Assembly: GCA_030765065.1 (NCBI GenBank)
Contig: CM060990.1
Location: 212,947,290-213,011,289 of the forward strand
Source of the DNA: Deroplatys truncata
Taxonomy: Eukaryota > Arthropoda > Insecta > Mantodea > Mantidae
DNA length: 64,000 nucleotides
Reading direction: 5' to 3'
The position numbers and the translations under genes are program-made. Each line of letters starts with the position of its first letter. The stretch's first letter is position 1. Below, piece by piece: positions 1 to 13,949 of this stretch. The notes beneath the pieces were generated by a model. That model did not search any database. It was not told where the DNA came from and worked only from the letters and a program-made list of their open reading frames with translations.

Positions 1-333
1 TTTAGAAAAATTTAATTAATGGTTTTAATGAATATACACATACTATGTTATTATAGGAAAGTTTGAGGTAAATAAAAAAAACATGTTATTGTGGAAATGA
101 AAAGTGTCTTTATTTTCATCATTATTTTCTTTCCTACGGTAAATATTTTCTATAATTTCATTGAGTATTAGGGAATCTTCACCACTTTACAAGAATCCCA
201 TTTCCTTGTCGGCGTAACATCCTCCACCAGAAATGTATTGCGGTACAGAGTAGTGCGAAGTTCATGTCCATAAAATAATGCGTTTTCTCCTCACCACCAC
301 TGTCTCTGTATATATGTATGTAGCAGAATTGGT
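1..333. other. AT-rich non-coding flank
   Basis: No convincing coding segment, RNA gene or repeat is visible. The sequence is AT-rich and leads into the decayed LINE fragment that follows. Confidence 0.5.
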
Positions 334-1384
334 GTGCTTCACACGAGCAACTTGAAAGATTTCAGCATGATCGCGTATCACCGTATTTGTCGCCAAAATA
401 AAGTGTCTAATACTGAACATATTAATCATCTCAAGCTTCCTTGGGACAAGAATGTACAACAAATACTTAACATGAGGACTGACATTCTTGAACCAAGATT
501 CAAGCTTGAATTGAAATTTACGGTCTCCTATTCACAGCGGGGTAAATGGGAAAGGCTGGTAAAACCTCATAATGACAAAGCCCCAATTTGGTATACTGAT
601 GGTTCTAGAACCAAATCAGGAACGGGACCGGGCTTTACGGTAATAGTACCAAGATTTCTTATGGTCTGGGTACCTTAGCTACAGTTTTCCAGGCTGAGGT
701 TTATGCAATCCTAGCCAGTGCCATGGGAAGCATTAAAACGAGATATATGAACAGACGTGTTCACATCTTCTCAGACAGTAAAAGCTGCTCTTAAAGCACT
801 TGAATCACCATCAATAAAATCAAAGCTCGTCTCAGAATGCCGGGAATCCTTAACGATACTGGCTGAACACAACAAGGTTCAACTTATGTGGGTGCCAGGA
901 CACACAGGTATACCAGGCAATGAGAAAGTAGATGAAGCAGCCAAGATTGGCAGCAAAATCCCATTTTCGGGTCCGGAGCCTGTTGGGGGTGTCCTACAGA
1001 CCAGTGAAACAGGATATTAACTTCTGGGCTCAAACGGAACACAAGAACTACTGGAACTCCATTGAGGTTTGCAGACATTCCAAATTGTTTATTACAGACC
1101 TGGATAACAGCCGGGCAAAGTACCTCCGCGGTCTTAGTAGAAGGAGGCTTCCATAGGCAACAGGATTCATTACAGGACACTGTGCCCTAAAGTTTAATCT
1201 ATACAGAATGGGATTGTTTAACAACCTTATCTGTAGTAGATGCCTAGAAGGAGATGAGACTGTTACTCATCTGCTATGTGATTGCCCTGCTCTTGCGAAT
1301 CAAAGAGCAAGTATTTTTGGCAATCACTTTTCAAAGATAGATGAACTATCGAAAGCCTTAGTAGCAGTCTGGTTAAGTTCATAA
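334..1384 (+). pseudogene. LINE C-terminal RNase H and zinc-binding tail, broken
   Basis: This is the C-terminal part of a non-LTR retrotransposon ORF2. The RNase H domain shows the first acidic motif (WYTDGSRTKSGTG, near 590-625), the SDS motif (near 765-775) and the motif around MWVPGHTGIPGNEKVDEAA (near 885-940). The tail after it has the usual cysteine/histidine pattern (CSRCLEGDETVTHLLCDCP, near 1225-1290) and ends at a TAA at 1382-1384. The reading frame changes at least three times (near 640, 775 and 950) and a TAG interrupts it at 1154-1156, so it cannot make protein. RNase H removes RNA from the RNA/DNA hybrid during retrotransposition. No EN or RT domain is seen upstream, so the copy is 5' truncated. 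The clade (Jockey/I/R1 group) cannot be fixed from this part alone. Confidence 0.9.
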
Positions 1385-1614
1385 GGAGCAACAGACTACT
1401 TAACTGATGAAAGTGGGATGTGCAATAGATATTTAAGGTCGCAGTGCTTGGGCATAAAAGCCACCCTTTTTTAAACTATCAACTATAAGATTTCAGCAGT
1501 CTAATTAGCTTCTAAACCCTTTTCAAAATGCCCATTATTCCGAGATATCCTAACATAATCACCAATACTAAACTTTTTGCACCCCCTTCTCTCTTCCTAT
1601 CTTGATTGTAGTTG

Positions 1615-2170
1615 CACGTAGTCAGGAGAAGATCATTGTTCTTCACTTCACTAGGCTTCATGCGAATGGTGGTGTGGTAAGTGTTGTATTTTGCAATGAT
1701 TTGTGGTAAAATATCTAATCACTTGTATGATCCTTGGACTAGAAACTTCCGATACATCATATTCTTCAAAGGTCTTATTAATCGTTCAACAGTAGCTGCC
1801 TTCACATGCGTATAGGTGCTGCAGCGATTGATGTTACATTTCGACATCGGATTTTCAAATTACCTGTTATAAAATTCTTTCCCGTTATCACTCTATGTTC
1901 TTGGGCGGAGTTACCATGTCTTGCAGTATATATTCCATAGCCTTTGCAACTTGAACTCCTGTCTTGTCCTTTAGCGGTCTCGCATATGCCATTTTAGAGT
2001 AGAAGTTGATTGCAATGAGGATATACTTGAAATTTTTATTGATTCTTGCATGCGGTATCATCTCAACAAGTCGATCTGCACCAGATCACGGAGCCACTTG
2101 TTGATAATCTTTCGGTGTATGAAGTTTCTTCGGGCTGTGGCGTGCAGCTTACTTGCTATATTTTTCTTCA
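1615..2170 (-). pseudogene. Polinton-type rve integrase, broken
   Basis: Read on the minus strand, this segment gives an integrase catalytic core: ILIAINFYSKMAYARPLKDK (near 2030-1970), then DNGKEFYN (near 1890-1865), then VERLIRPLKNMMYR (near 1795-1755) and a tail with YNTYHTTIRMKPSEV. These correspond to the D, D and E blocks of the DDE core. The first catalytic Asp appears as Asn (AINFYS). A frame change lies between the first and second blocks (near 1895) and stops interrupt the second and later blocks. The sequence type matches the Polinton/Maverick integrases (the transposon-derived protein F54H12.3 type of nematodes) better than LTR-element integrases. Integrases of this kind cut and join element ends to host DNA. 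This copy is inactive. Confidence 0.75.
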
Positions 2171-2176
2171 CTGCCG

Positions 2177-2938
2177 TCATGCTATAATCCTTGCCGTTTT
2201 TTGTTTTTGAATAATCTCTTCAATTACTTGAGTACGATTGTTATTGCCGGCGTCTCTGGATGCTACAAGTAGCCTCAGGTGATCCAGCAAATCATGGCGG
2301 TCGTTCCAGTAGATGTAGTCTTGCTTGGTGTTGGCGTGATGCCCTTTCCACTGCAGGCCTAATCCCGTGTGTTTCGTCACTAAGAGCCGTATAACGCTTT
2401 TATACTTGTAGGAATTGTCCGATCTCAGTTTCCCGTACCTGCTGAATTTTCTTCGATGGACATGTGTTGCTTTCAGTATTTTGCTTTATGTTTCAAGATA
2501 ATCTTCTGTGCAGACATGCATTTCAGGTATTCTCTTGAAGATGAGCTCACTCAATCCAGGTGTGGTTTCATACATTTCGTGGCTTATTCGGACCTTATTA
2601 GTAAAGAAATCGATGATTTTGTTCCCTATCATGTAGTTTCCATCTTAGTATCTTACTCCAAGTGATGCTTCTATTTCATTCGTGTCCTTCTTTCGAACTT
2701 TATTAAGGTAGCTCGAGAGTTTCTCGTCTTTCTCATCTTTCGGTGATTCCTCCTTGCTTGTAGTATTCTTTTTCTGTATTTCCAGTATATCTTGAAGCGG
2801 TTCTGTTAGTGGCTGAAGAGCCTCACTCATCACTCTCTGGGTTACAAACGGCTGACCTTTAAGAGAGCGTAACATTTCTCTTATAGCCCCCGCATGCTTG
2901 GCTACAGATTTTTTAAGTTTTATGCTATCGCTGTCCAT
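2177..2938 (-). pseudogene. Integrase-associated conserved protein, broken
   Basis: Starts at the ATG complementary to 2936-2938 and reads through a lysine/glutamate-rich N-terminal part (97 residues) to a stop at 2645. Conserved sequence continues past this stop with YMIGNKIIDFF, TTPGLSELIFKRIPE, and then YIYWNDRHDLLDHLRLLVAS to a stop near 2177, with at least one more break around 2490. The pattern GVR..YMIG, then TPGL.EL.F, then LLVAS..AGN belongs, from memory, to a protein found beside Polinton-type integrases in many arthropods. I do not know a demonstrated function for it. The copy is broken by the stop at 2645 and one frame change. Confidence 0.6.
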
Positions 2939-2985
2939 CTTGAAATGACATAGAAATTATGATATCATGTTAATATGTACCTCAT

Positions 2986-3432
2986 TTATCTACATGCTTT
3001 CAGTTTATACAAAATTCTCAATTCGATATTTAGAAAATAACTGTCTTCTGCACGATTTGACGGAGCAGTGAGGCCTACTCTGTATCCATTCGCAATTTGG
3101 ACAGTGACGGTTCCTGTCGTCTTGCTATTTATAGCAAACAATGCATTTGATCTTGCAATAGGAGGTGTAGGTGACGTCATACAGCAGGCAATTATCTCCC
3201 CGTTTACACTTGATTTGTAGTATTCGAGTCCCGAGGTTAGCATGTACCTTAGCGAATTCCCTCTGAAAGTCTTGATCCGGAGTGAAATAATGTGATTCCC
3301 TCTCATTTGCTCTAATACAGCATTTATAACATTCACCTGTGATTTAAGAGAATTAACATTATCCATAGTTGTTGTAAGGTGCCAATGCAGGGTTTTCTGT
3401 CGGCTCGTCATAGTTTCCATGTGTCTTCCCAC
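2986..3432 (-). CDS. Hypothetical 148-residue protein of the Polinton-like block
   Basis: An open frame of 148 codons on the minus strand, the longest uninterrupted one of this block. It begins MGRHMETMTSRQKTLHWHL and has no cysteines or catalytic motifs that I recognise. There is no signal peptide or membrane segment. A middle part rich in beta-type residues (TGTVTVQIANGYRVGLTAP) follows a helical N-terminus, which would fit a structural protein but does not prove it. It lies in the same orientation between the conserved integrase-associated protein and the small basic protein, so it is most likely another gene of the same element. Sequence upstream of the ATG also reads open for a short way, so the true start is uncertain. 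Confidence 0.4.
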   Translation of the reverse strand: MGRHMETMTSRQKTLHWHLTTTMDNVNSLKSQVNVINAVLEQMRGNHIISLRIKTFRGNSLRYMLTSGLEYYKSSVNGEIIACCMTSPTPPIARSNALFAINSKTTGTVTVQIANGYRVGLTAPSNRAEDSYFLNIELRILYKLKACR

Positions 3433-3498
3433 TGTTTCTGTAACATCGGTATTGCTGGAACAAAAACTGCTGTTTAAATCTTGCTGTATTTCATTTTG

Positions 3499-3693
3499 TT
3501 ACTCTCCCAATAGAGCTTTCACAAAATTTTTAGCTGCTACATCGATAGGATCCACTACCTCTCTTGTTCTTCTTTTTTGAAATGAAGCGTTCCCATATGA
3601 ATCGAGCGGAGGCGTTCTTGCATTTATATATTTTCTAATACGAGGCGTATTCCAAATAAAAGTCCGTTTGGGCATAATAATATTATCGCCCAT
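3499..3693 (-). CDS. Chimeric short ORF crossing mariner/Polinton junction
   Basis: A 64-codon open frame. Its first ~17 codons (MGDNIIMPKRTFIWNTP) come from the terminal sequence of mariner 1, whose end lies at 3641. The rest (from RIRKYINARTPP) belongs to the Polinton-like block and is basic and proline-containing. The frame is therefore an accident of the mariner insertion, and the original gene probably began further upstream in sequence that is now lost or displaced. Function of the Polinton portion is unknown. Confidence 0.4.
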   Translation of the reverse strand: MGDNIIMPKRTFIWNTPRIRKYINARTPPLDSYGNASFQKRRTREVVDPIDVAAKNFVKALLGE

Positions 3694-4873
3694 GAGACAA
3701 GGCTTTTATTGACAGTAATATGTGCCTACGTATATACCTTACTTTTCCACAAAATCACCGTTCACATCTATACACTTGCTGTAACGCTACACCAGCCTCT
3801 TTAACCCCTCGGCATTGACGTATATCGCCTGGAACTTCAACAAGTTGGTAACGCTCGTCTTGAATTAATCGTCGGTTTGAAATCATTGTCTAAACAGCTA
3901 CCGTTTCAAATGCAAGAAGAGGAAACAGTTGCTTGGTGCCATGTCGGGACTGTACGGAGTTTGGTCAAAGAGTTCCCAACGAAACACTTAAATCCTTTTT
4001 TTCATTTTGGCAGCGGTGTGCGGGCGTGCGTTGTCGTGTAGGAGGATGATGCCAGACGTCTGTTTCCCGCGGCGTCAATTTCGGATTGCACTTCCCAGTT
4101 TGGTAAGCGTTGCACAGTACACGTCAGCTGTAATTGTTGATCAATCAAGGACGTCCTTTTCTCCCAAAATACGGTAGCTATTATATTGCGATTCCTGTAC
4201 GGCAATTGCTTAGACTTTTTGGTTTGGGTGAACCGAAACGGCACCACCGCATTGACTGTTGTTTTAATTCTACGTTGGTGTACGCTATCAATGTGGGAAA
4301 ACAAACCATCTCCGTCTTATCTATAGCGCTCCAAAAACTGTCTACGCTATGCATTCGTAGCTCTCTGTGCTGGCCAGTGAGCAGTTCTGACACCCACCTC
4401 GCACAAAGTTTCCGATATCCAAGCTGTTTTGTGACAATCCTGTAAAGTGAAGTTTGAGTAGAATTTGGGGATTCATCACCCAAACCACTAATGTCAAACG
4501 CCGATCACTTCGAAGCTTTTGGTTCACTTGCTCTACGATGTTGTAGGTCCGAATACTGGGCCTACCACTCCGCTGCTCATCGTGCACATTTGTGTGGTCA
4601 TTTCGAAATTCTCGACACCAGTGTCGAACCTGTTTGTCACTCATTATATCCGGTCCATGTACAAGGCATAGCTCACGATGAATGTCTGCAGCTGGCGATC
4701 CTCTGCCAGCAAAAATCTAACCATACCCTGCAATTCACAATTGGCGGGATCTACTATTCTCGCGGCCATTGCGATCTGCTCTTATTGACAGGAAAACGCC
4801 TACTGCGTCACACCAAATCTGCGGTAGGTTCCTCAGGATCCGTAGACAGCGGTGCAGGCGTGAAACGGTATAT
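3641..4873 (-). mobile_element. Mariner 1, 5' end degraded
   Basis: A mariner-family DNA transposon in minus orientation. Its transposase 3' side ends at 3641 with CGAGGCGTATTCC directly after a TA (3639-3640), the expected insertion dinucleotide. No matching inverted terminus is found on the other side: after the 5' leader the sequence passes into a TAG repeat near 4874. The left end truncates the Polinton-like block, so mariner 1 arrived later than that block. Confidence 0.8.
3739..4769 (-). pseudogene. Mariner 1 transposase, broken
   Basis: The coding remnant begins at an ATG at 4769 (MAARIVDPANCELQ) and runs to a TAA near 3739, about 343 codons, the usual mariner length. The N-terminal helix-turn-helix part includes MSDKQVRHWCREFRN and DEQRSGRPS, a standard mariner linker. 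The first catalytic Asp block (normally GDETW) is not recognisable: the sequence near 4310-4270 reads straight into VELKQQSMRW. The second block is clear as ILLHDNARPHTAA (near 4035-4005). The third block survives as MAPSN with the expected Asp changed. Several frame changes divide it. Mariner transposases cut and paste DNA at TA sites; this one is inactive. Confidence 0.85.
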
Positions 4874-4918
4874 GTAGTAGTGGTAGTGATAGCAGTAGTA
4901 GTAGTAGTAGTATTATCA
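4874..4918. repeat. Short TAG/CAG repeat between two mariners
   Basis: Imperfect TAG triplets (TAGTAGTGGTAGTGATAGC, then pure TAG). It separates mariner 1 from mariner 2 and appears to be the left edge of the large triplet-repeat locus that continues after 6228. Confidence 0.85.
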
Positions 4919-4930
4919 TTACTAAAACTA

Positions 4931-6228
4931 GGAGGCGTGTTTCTAAAGTGCAAAAAACTTTTAAAAAACAACAGAACTTTATTTTCCAAATACTTTTATT
5001 ATTCATTACTCTAAGCCTTAAACTACTTCTGCACATAGTCTCCGTCGTTAGTCAGGCACTTGTCGCAAGGGGAAACCACTTTTTGTATTCCTTCGTCAAA
5101 GAATGGTGCCGCCGGTGATGAAAGCCAATTCTACACTTCTTGTTTCACGTCATCGTCGTTGAAATGTTTTCAACCAAGGAATTTCTTCAGATGAGGAAAC
5201 AAATGAAAATCGCTTGGTGCTAAATCTGGGTTGTAAGGAGGGTAGTCGAGTTGTTTCCAACCAAATGATGCGATCAGATCTTTAGTTTTTTTGGCCGTGC
5301 ATGGCCGGGCACTGTCATGAACCCAAAGGACTCCACGCCAAAGCATTCCACGCCCTTTGTTCTATATATCACGAAGGAGCATTCGTAGTGTCTCATAATA
5401 GACGTCTTTATTGATTGTGCATTCTTGGGCAAGAATTCAACCAGCAAAACACCTTGTCTGTCCCAGAAATCCGTACACATGATCTTGCGAGTGGATATCG
5501 TCTGTTTGAATTTCTTCTTCACGGCGATGTTGTGTGTCTCCACTCCATGGATTGTTGTTTTGATTCAGGAGTGAAGTGAGACACCCATGTCTCATCTCCT
5601 ATAACGATGTGCGTTAGTAAACGGTCATTTTCCTCAGCATATCGCGTGAGAAAGGTCAGTGCAGCTGCAGATCGCTTGCTCTTGTGCTCATCAGTAAGAT
5701 TCTTGGGCACCCATCGTGAGTACAATTCCCGAAGTTCTAAGCGTTCTGTGACAATATTGTAGAAGACTGACCTAGAAATTTCTGAAAAATGCGCAGACAA
5801 CACCGATATGGTGAGATGTCTGCTCTAGCGAATGTTTTCTTCTACAGCTTGCACCAAATCAACGGTGATCATAAACGCTCCGGGGCTTATTGTGCATATT
5901 TTCGCGACTTTCGTTAAACTAACTCAACTCATCACCATTCCATCACTCATTACTGTTTCCCCATAAACCTCACACAATTGCCGATATATGTTTGCTGGTG
6001 TAACATTCTCCACATTCAAAAAAGAATCACTGTACTGACTTAACAGTCGGTAGGTGGTTCTGTTGTTTTGAACATTTCAAAACGCTCTAACAACAGGAAA
6101 ACATAATGTGATGAGCGCTTACAAGCGCGCCTGGCTTCCTAATGAATGGAGGAAGTGAACGCGCATGCGCAAAATCGCGACTGCAGAGCAAAATATTAAA
6201 ACGGTACTTGCTTAAAAATCACGCCTCG
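4931..6228 (-). mobile_element. Mariner 2, full length
   Basis: A complete 1,298-bp mariner. The left end reads TA then GGAGGCGTGTTTCTAAAG (from 4931). The right end is CTTAAAAATCACGCCTCG followed by TA (6229-6230). The two ends are inverted repeats differing at a few bases, and both are flanked by TA. Short TAG-repeat sequence precedes the left end and the large triplet array follows the right end, so the element lies in the repeat. The copy at 61289-62583 is the same family, in the other orientation. Confidence 0.9.
5011..6075 (-). pseudogene. Mariner 2 transposase, broken
   Basis: The coding remnant starts at the ATG complementary to 6073-6075 (MFKTTE) and ends near 5011. All three catalytic aspartates can be seen: IGDETWVSHFTPESKQQSM (near 5610-5560), VHDSARPCTAKKTKD (near 5330-5280) and NPDLAPSDFHLF (near 5245-5200), the DD34D arrangement of mariner. 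The frame is open from 5803 to 5519 but is shifted in several other places, and stops occur near the N-terminus, so no active protein is expected. It is one of the best preserved transposases in the window. Confidence 0.88.
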
Positions 6229-6232
6229 TATT

Positions 6233-6480
6233 AACAGAATTAGAAGTAGGAACAATAGTCGAAGTAATAGTAGTATTAATAGTGGCAATATTACTACTAA
6301 CAGCACCGGTAAGAGCAATATTAGCTCTAGTTAAATTACAAATCACTACTGATGATGTGAGTAACTGTAATAATAGTTACGCAGTACCTGCAGCTAGTAG
6401 CAGCAGTAGAACGAGTTTTGGTAGCAGCAACAGTAGCAACAACAGCAATAGTAGCGTTAGTGCTAGAAGAAGCTACAGCG
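6233..6480. repeat. Degenerate triplet-repeat border
   Basis: Imperfect TAG/CAG/AAT-type triplets (for example AATAGTCGAAGTAATAGTAG) between the mariner 2 end and the pure array. Divergence here contrasts with the near-perfect array that follows, which suggests an older edge and a younger expanded centre. Confidence 0.8.
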
Positions 6481-7296
6481 GTATTAGTAGTAGTAGTAGT
6501 AGTAGTAGTAGCAGTAGCAGTAGCAGTAGCAGTAGCAGTAGCAGTAGCAGTAGCAGTAGCAGTAGCAGTAGCAGTAGCAGTAGCAGTAGCAGTAGCAGTA
6601 GCAGTAGCAGTAGCAGTAGCAGTAGCAGTAGCAGTAGCAGTAGCAGTAGCAGTAGCAGTAGCAGTAGCAGTAGCAGTAGCAGTAGCAGTAGCAGTAGCAG
6701 TAGCAGTAGCAGTAGCAGTAGCAGTAGCAGTAGCAGTAGCAGTAGCAGTAGCAGTAGCAGTAGCAGTAGCAGTAGCAGTAGCAGTAGCAGTAGCAGTAGC
6801 AGTAGCAGTAGCAGTAGCAGTAGCAGTAGCAGTAGCAGTAGCAGTAGCAGTAGCAGTAGCAGTAGCAGTAGCAGTAGCAGTAGCAGTAGCAGTAGCAGTA
6901 GCAGTAGCAGTAGCAGTAGCAGTAGCAGTAGCAGTAGCAGTAGCAGTAGCAGTAGCAGTAGCAGTAGCAGTAGCAGTAGCAGTAGCAGTAGCAGTAGCAG
7001 TAGCAGTAGCAGTAGCAGTAGCAGTAGCAGTAGCAGTAGCAGTAGCAGTAGCAGTAGCAGACAGTCAGTAGCAGTAGCAGTAGCAGTAGCAGTAGCAGTA
7101 GTCAGTAGCAGTAGCAGTAGCAGTAGCAGCAGTAGCAGTAGCAGTAGCAGTAAGCAAGTAGCAGTTAGCAGTAGCAGTAGCAGTAGCAGTAGCAGTAGCA
7201 GTAGCAGTAGCAGTAGCAGTAGCAGTAGCAAGTAGCAGTAGCAGTAGCAGTAGCAGTAGCAGTAGCAGTAGCAGTCAGCAGAGCAGTAGCAGTAGC
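6481..7296. repeat. TAG then TAGCAG array, left side
   Basis: A short TAG run (6485-6510) is followed by TAGCAG hexamers, pure to about 7057. From 7057 to 7290 there are several single-base and few-base interruptions (for example near 7100, 7150-7167, 7229 and 7271-7285). The long open frames across it (poly-Ser, poly-Ala/Val, poly-Leu) are a consequence of the triplet periodicity and not evidence of a gene. Confidence 0.97.
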
Positions 7297-11187
<3,891 letters not shown>

Positions 11188-11252
11188 CGAGGGGGACACT
11201 GGAATGCTTTAGAAAATCAAACAAGGATTACTTTTAAAAACTTTTAGTGCTC

Positions 11253-12835
11253 TTATTGTCTTTCAAAATGTTCCCCTTTAACATCAATACATTTTTTCAT
11301 TCGATGAAACCAGTCCTTAAAGCAATGGTGCCACTCTTCCTAAGGCACCTCAGAAACCAAGTTTTTATAACGTTCCACTGCTTTATCTGATGAAGAAAAG
11401 GTGATTCCGCAGACAATCTTTAATTTTTGGAAACAAAATGAAATCACAAGGTACTAGGTTAGGGCAATATGGTGGAGGCTCCATGGTGCTGACCTTTAGG
11501 GCATTCAGATACTCAGTTGTTAGTTTTACTGTATGCGATGATGCGTTGTCATGATGTAACATTGGTTATCGTTTTGGGCGTTTTTCATGAACTTATTAAA
11601 AAAAAAGCGGTAAACAGACATTTGCGTACTATTCGGCAGCAGCATTACGTCCGTATTCCAGTGCTATAGTAGCAATATAGCCCGCTTTAGAAAAACAATT
11701 TAGCAACCATTTTCTTACCAGCACTGCAAATTTGTCGGACTTTTGTAGGCTTAGGTTCTGTTCGAAAGACCCATTAAGCCGATTGATTTCTCTTTACAGG
11801 ATCATAACGATAAATCCAAGATTCATCACCAGTAGTGATATTCTAAACCAAATTAAACGTGCCGCCTTGGAATTATTCCAGAGTTTTTCTACACACATAA
11901 ATGGATTGTTGTTTTTGTTCGGGAGTCAGTTTATGTAGAATCCATCGACAGCAAAGTTTTCTCACGTCTCGGAGTAGGAGTAAGTCTAACTGCGTAGGTG
12001 GAATTAGCACCTCGACCTACAAGATCTTTTGTGTCTGAGCCCCTGACAGGATGCCCCAGGGAGGAAGGGATGAGTTGGGGAGACAGACGGTGGCCGGACC
12101 AGGAGCCATGACAGGTCAAAGGTAGGGTCCGTAGCATGTACAAATTGAAACTCCCCGGAAGTCAGCTGGTACAATGGAGGACCTGGAACTCGGAGACCTC
12201 CCCCATTCCGGGAGACGACGGTTGGCGTAGACCAACCTTTTCTTCTGTCATGCAACGCCGAGACTTCCGCCGACACTTTCAATCCTGAAAGTAGCCAAGC
12301 AGATGAAAAGTGAAATGAGAATGGAGGTGAAATGGAGGGACAGGAAATTCGGGGTATTTTGAATCTTCCCAGCATTCACCTAGCGACCTGGGAAAACCCC
12401 GAAAAACCCCATGGGACAGGAAGGTCAGCCACGGGAATCGAACCCACGACCTCCCAAATGCGGGCTACAAGCGTTACCGTCTAAGCCATCCCGCTCGGTT
12501 TCTCACGTCTAACTCTGATGTAAAATGTTCTGGATTCGACATACCCAATGTCGCCCGAATAAATTCATAAGATGTTCGCCGAACTTCAACAAGCATTGCT
12601 CGAACAGCGGCAACATGTTCATCGGTAACAGCAGTTCTTGGGCGTCCTTGACGAAATCCATCACCAAGAAAAAAATGATCTTTTTGAATTCTCTGCACCA
12701 GCTACAAATTGTTGCCTTAGATGGGGCTTCTTCACCAAATTCATTCCTAAGCCAATCTTCACATAACTCAGGCGTTAATGGTGATTTAAAATCGTAAAAA
12801 ATCATAGCCCGCAAATGTTCTCTAGTAAATTTCAT
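11253..12835 (-). pseudogene. Mariner 3 transposase, interrupted
   Basis: Starts at the ATG complementary to 12833-12835 (MKFTREHLRAMIFYDFKS) and ends at a TAA at 11253-11255. Without the SINE and one target duplication it would be about 347 codons, normal for a mauritiana/cecropia-type mariner. The N-terminus shows the typical YDFKSPLTPELCEDWLRN and APSKATICSWCREF. The C-terminus shows EEWHHCFKDWFHRMKKCID followed by VKGEHFER. The first catalytic region lies close to the SINE insertion and is only partly readable, and the frame is shifted several times between 11450 and 11930 and once in the N-terminal half (near 12640). Inactive. Confidence 0.88.
11970..12498 (-). mobile_element. tRNA-derived SINE, type A1, with 12-bp target duplication
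   Basis: A 529-bp SINE flanked by a perfect 12-bp duplication TTTCTCACGTCT (11958-11969 and 12499-12510). On the minus strand it opens with a tRNA-like head: CCGAGCGGGATGGCTTAGAC (A box) and GGTTCGATTCC (B box, near 12440). Next comes a core containing GGGTTTTTCGGGGTTTTCCC, then a body ending near GTTAGACTTACTCCTACTCCG. The copy at 48434-48978 is the same type. Pol III transcription from A and B boxes is the expected mode; mobilisation would need a LINE partner. Confidence 0.92.
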
Positions 12836-12848
12836 TTTTGGGTGTACA

Positions 12849-13070
12849 CAGCAGCAGTAGCAACAGCAGCAGCACCTGTAGTATTAGCTGAAGCAGCAAC
12901 AAAAGTGGTAGAAAACGTAGTGGTAGTTGTTCAGCTTTAGTAAAGTGCGAGAAGTGCTACAGCCAATACCAGAAATCTACTAGCAGCAGCATTAACAGTT
13001 AACCGTAGTTCATACGTAGGTAGTATGGATATAATGATAGTAAACGTTGCAGTAGTAGCAGCAGCAGTAC

Positions 13071-13127
<57 letters not shown>

Positions 13128-13159
13128 CAACAGTGATAAAAGAAATAAACAAGTAATAT

Positions 13160-13191
<32 letters not shown>

Positions 13192-13264
13192 AAATCAATA
13201 TTATCAGTAGTAATGGTGATAGTAGTAGCAGCAATTACAGCAGTACTGTTGGTAGTAGTAGTAC

Positions 13265-13338
<74 letters not shown>

Positions 13339-13578
13339 ATAGGATTTACAGTTGTAATAAAGGCGGTAGCAAGATTTGTAATGGTAGTAGTTGTAATTGC
13401 AGCAGGGGTAAAAGCAATAGTAATAGTAGTTTTAATTGCAGCAGTAATGGAAGCAGTACCAACCATAGTAATGGTTATAGATATAATTACAGCAGTAATA
13501 GAAGCAATGTCTACAATGTTAACAGTAATTACATCAGTAGCCGTAGTAGTAGTGGTAGTGGTAGTGGTAGTAGTAGTG

Positions 13579-13634
<56 letters not shown>

Positions 13635-13814
13635 AGTAGTAATAGATGTAGAAATAGTAGTCATCAGAAACGGTAGCACTAGTAGTAGTAGTAGTAATTA
13701 CAGCAATAGTAGATGGAGTAGCGGCAATAGTAATTATAGTGGTTGGAAATCCAGCACTAGTAGAAGCAATAGCAACAGTAGTTGTAATTACAGCAGTAGC
13801 AGAAGCAATAGCAA
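12849..13814. repeat. TAG/CAG microsatellite with a degenerate 39-bp higher-order unit
   Basis: Mixed triplet repeats: pure TAG runs at about 13067-13128, 13160-13191, 13256-13338 and 13580-13630. Between them is imperfect sequence in which AGTTGTAATTACAGCAGTAG and AGAAGCAATAGCAAC recur. The same higher-order unit reappears at 19251-19458 on the other side of the R1-clade element. Confidence 0.93.
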
Positions 13815-13949
13815 CGAGTTGGATTCCCACCAACTAATTATAACTGCCATCTTCGCATATTATTTGAAACTGCTGGTGGCATTAATCCAAAATGGCAGAT
13901 GTCTATTTTGTCACCACCTGCTAGTTCTTTCGTAATTTTCTTTAGTCTC

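Larger units (their letters stand above)
1615..3640 (-). mobile_element. Polinton/Maverick-like fragment
   Basis: A block of minus-strand coding remnants that together look like part of a Polinton (Maverick) self-synthesizing transposon. Reading from 3640 downwards there is a short basic protein, a 148-residue protein, a conserved protein of unknown role, and then a retroviral-type integrase. The block stops abruptly at 3640, where a mariner terminus begins. No polymerase B, packaging ATPase, protease or terminal repeats are visible, so most of the element is missing. The assignment rests on the integrase type and on my recollection that the neighbouring protein family accompanies this integrase in insect genomes. 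Confidence 0.6.
11188..12848 (-). mobile_element. Mariner 3 (mauritiana-type), with SINE insert
   Basis: A mariner of a different subfamily from mariners 1, 2 and 5. Its left end is CGAGGGGGACACTGG, directly after a TA of the TAG array (11186-11187). On the right, only 13 bp of leader remain before the ATG and then CAG/TAG repeat begins, so the 5' terminus is lost. A SINE (11970-12498) splits the element. Confidence 0.88.

Noticed and set aside
4134..4877. Plus-strand open frames of 100-128 codons
   Set aside because: Antisense to mariner 1 transposase remnants, with no motif of their own.
12430..12498. tRNA gene
   Set aside because: The tRNA-like head has good A and B boxes but is followed by a SINE body and flanked by a 12-bp target duplication. 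The same applies to the heads at 18021, 25493, 50413 and 55822.
12937..13935. Open frames of poly-Thr, poly-Val and poly-Tyr
   Set aside because: Translations of TAG/CAG microsatellite sequence; no unique protein content.
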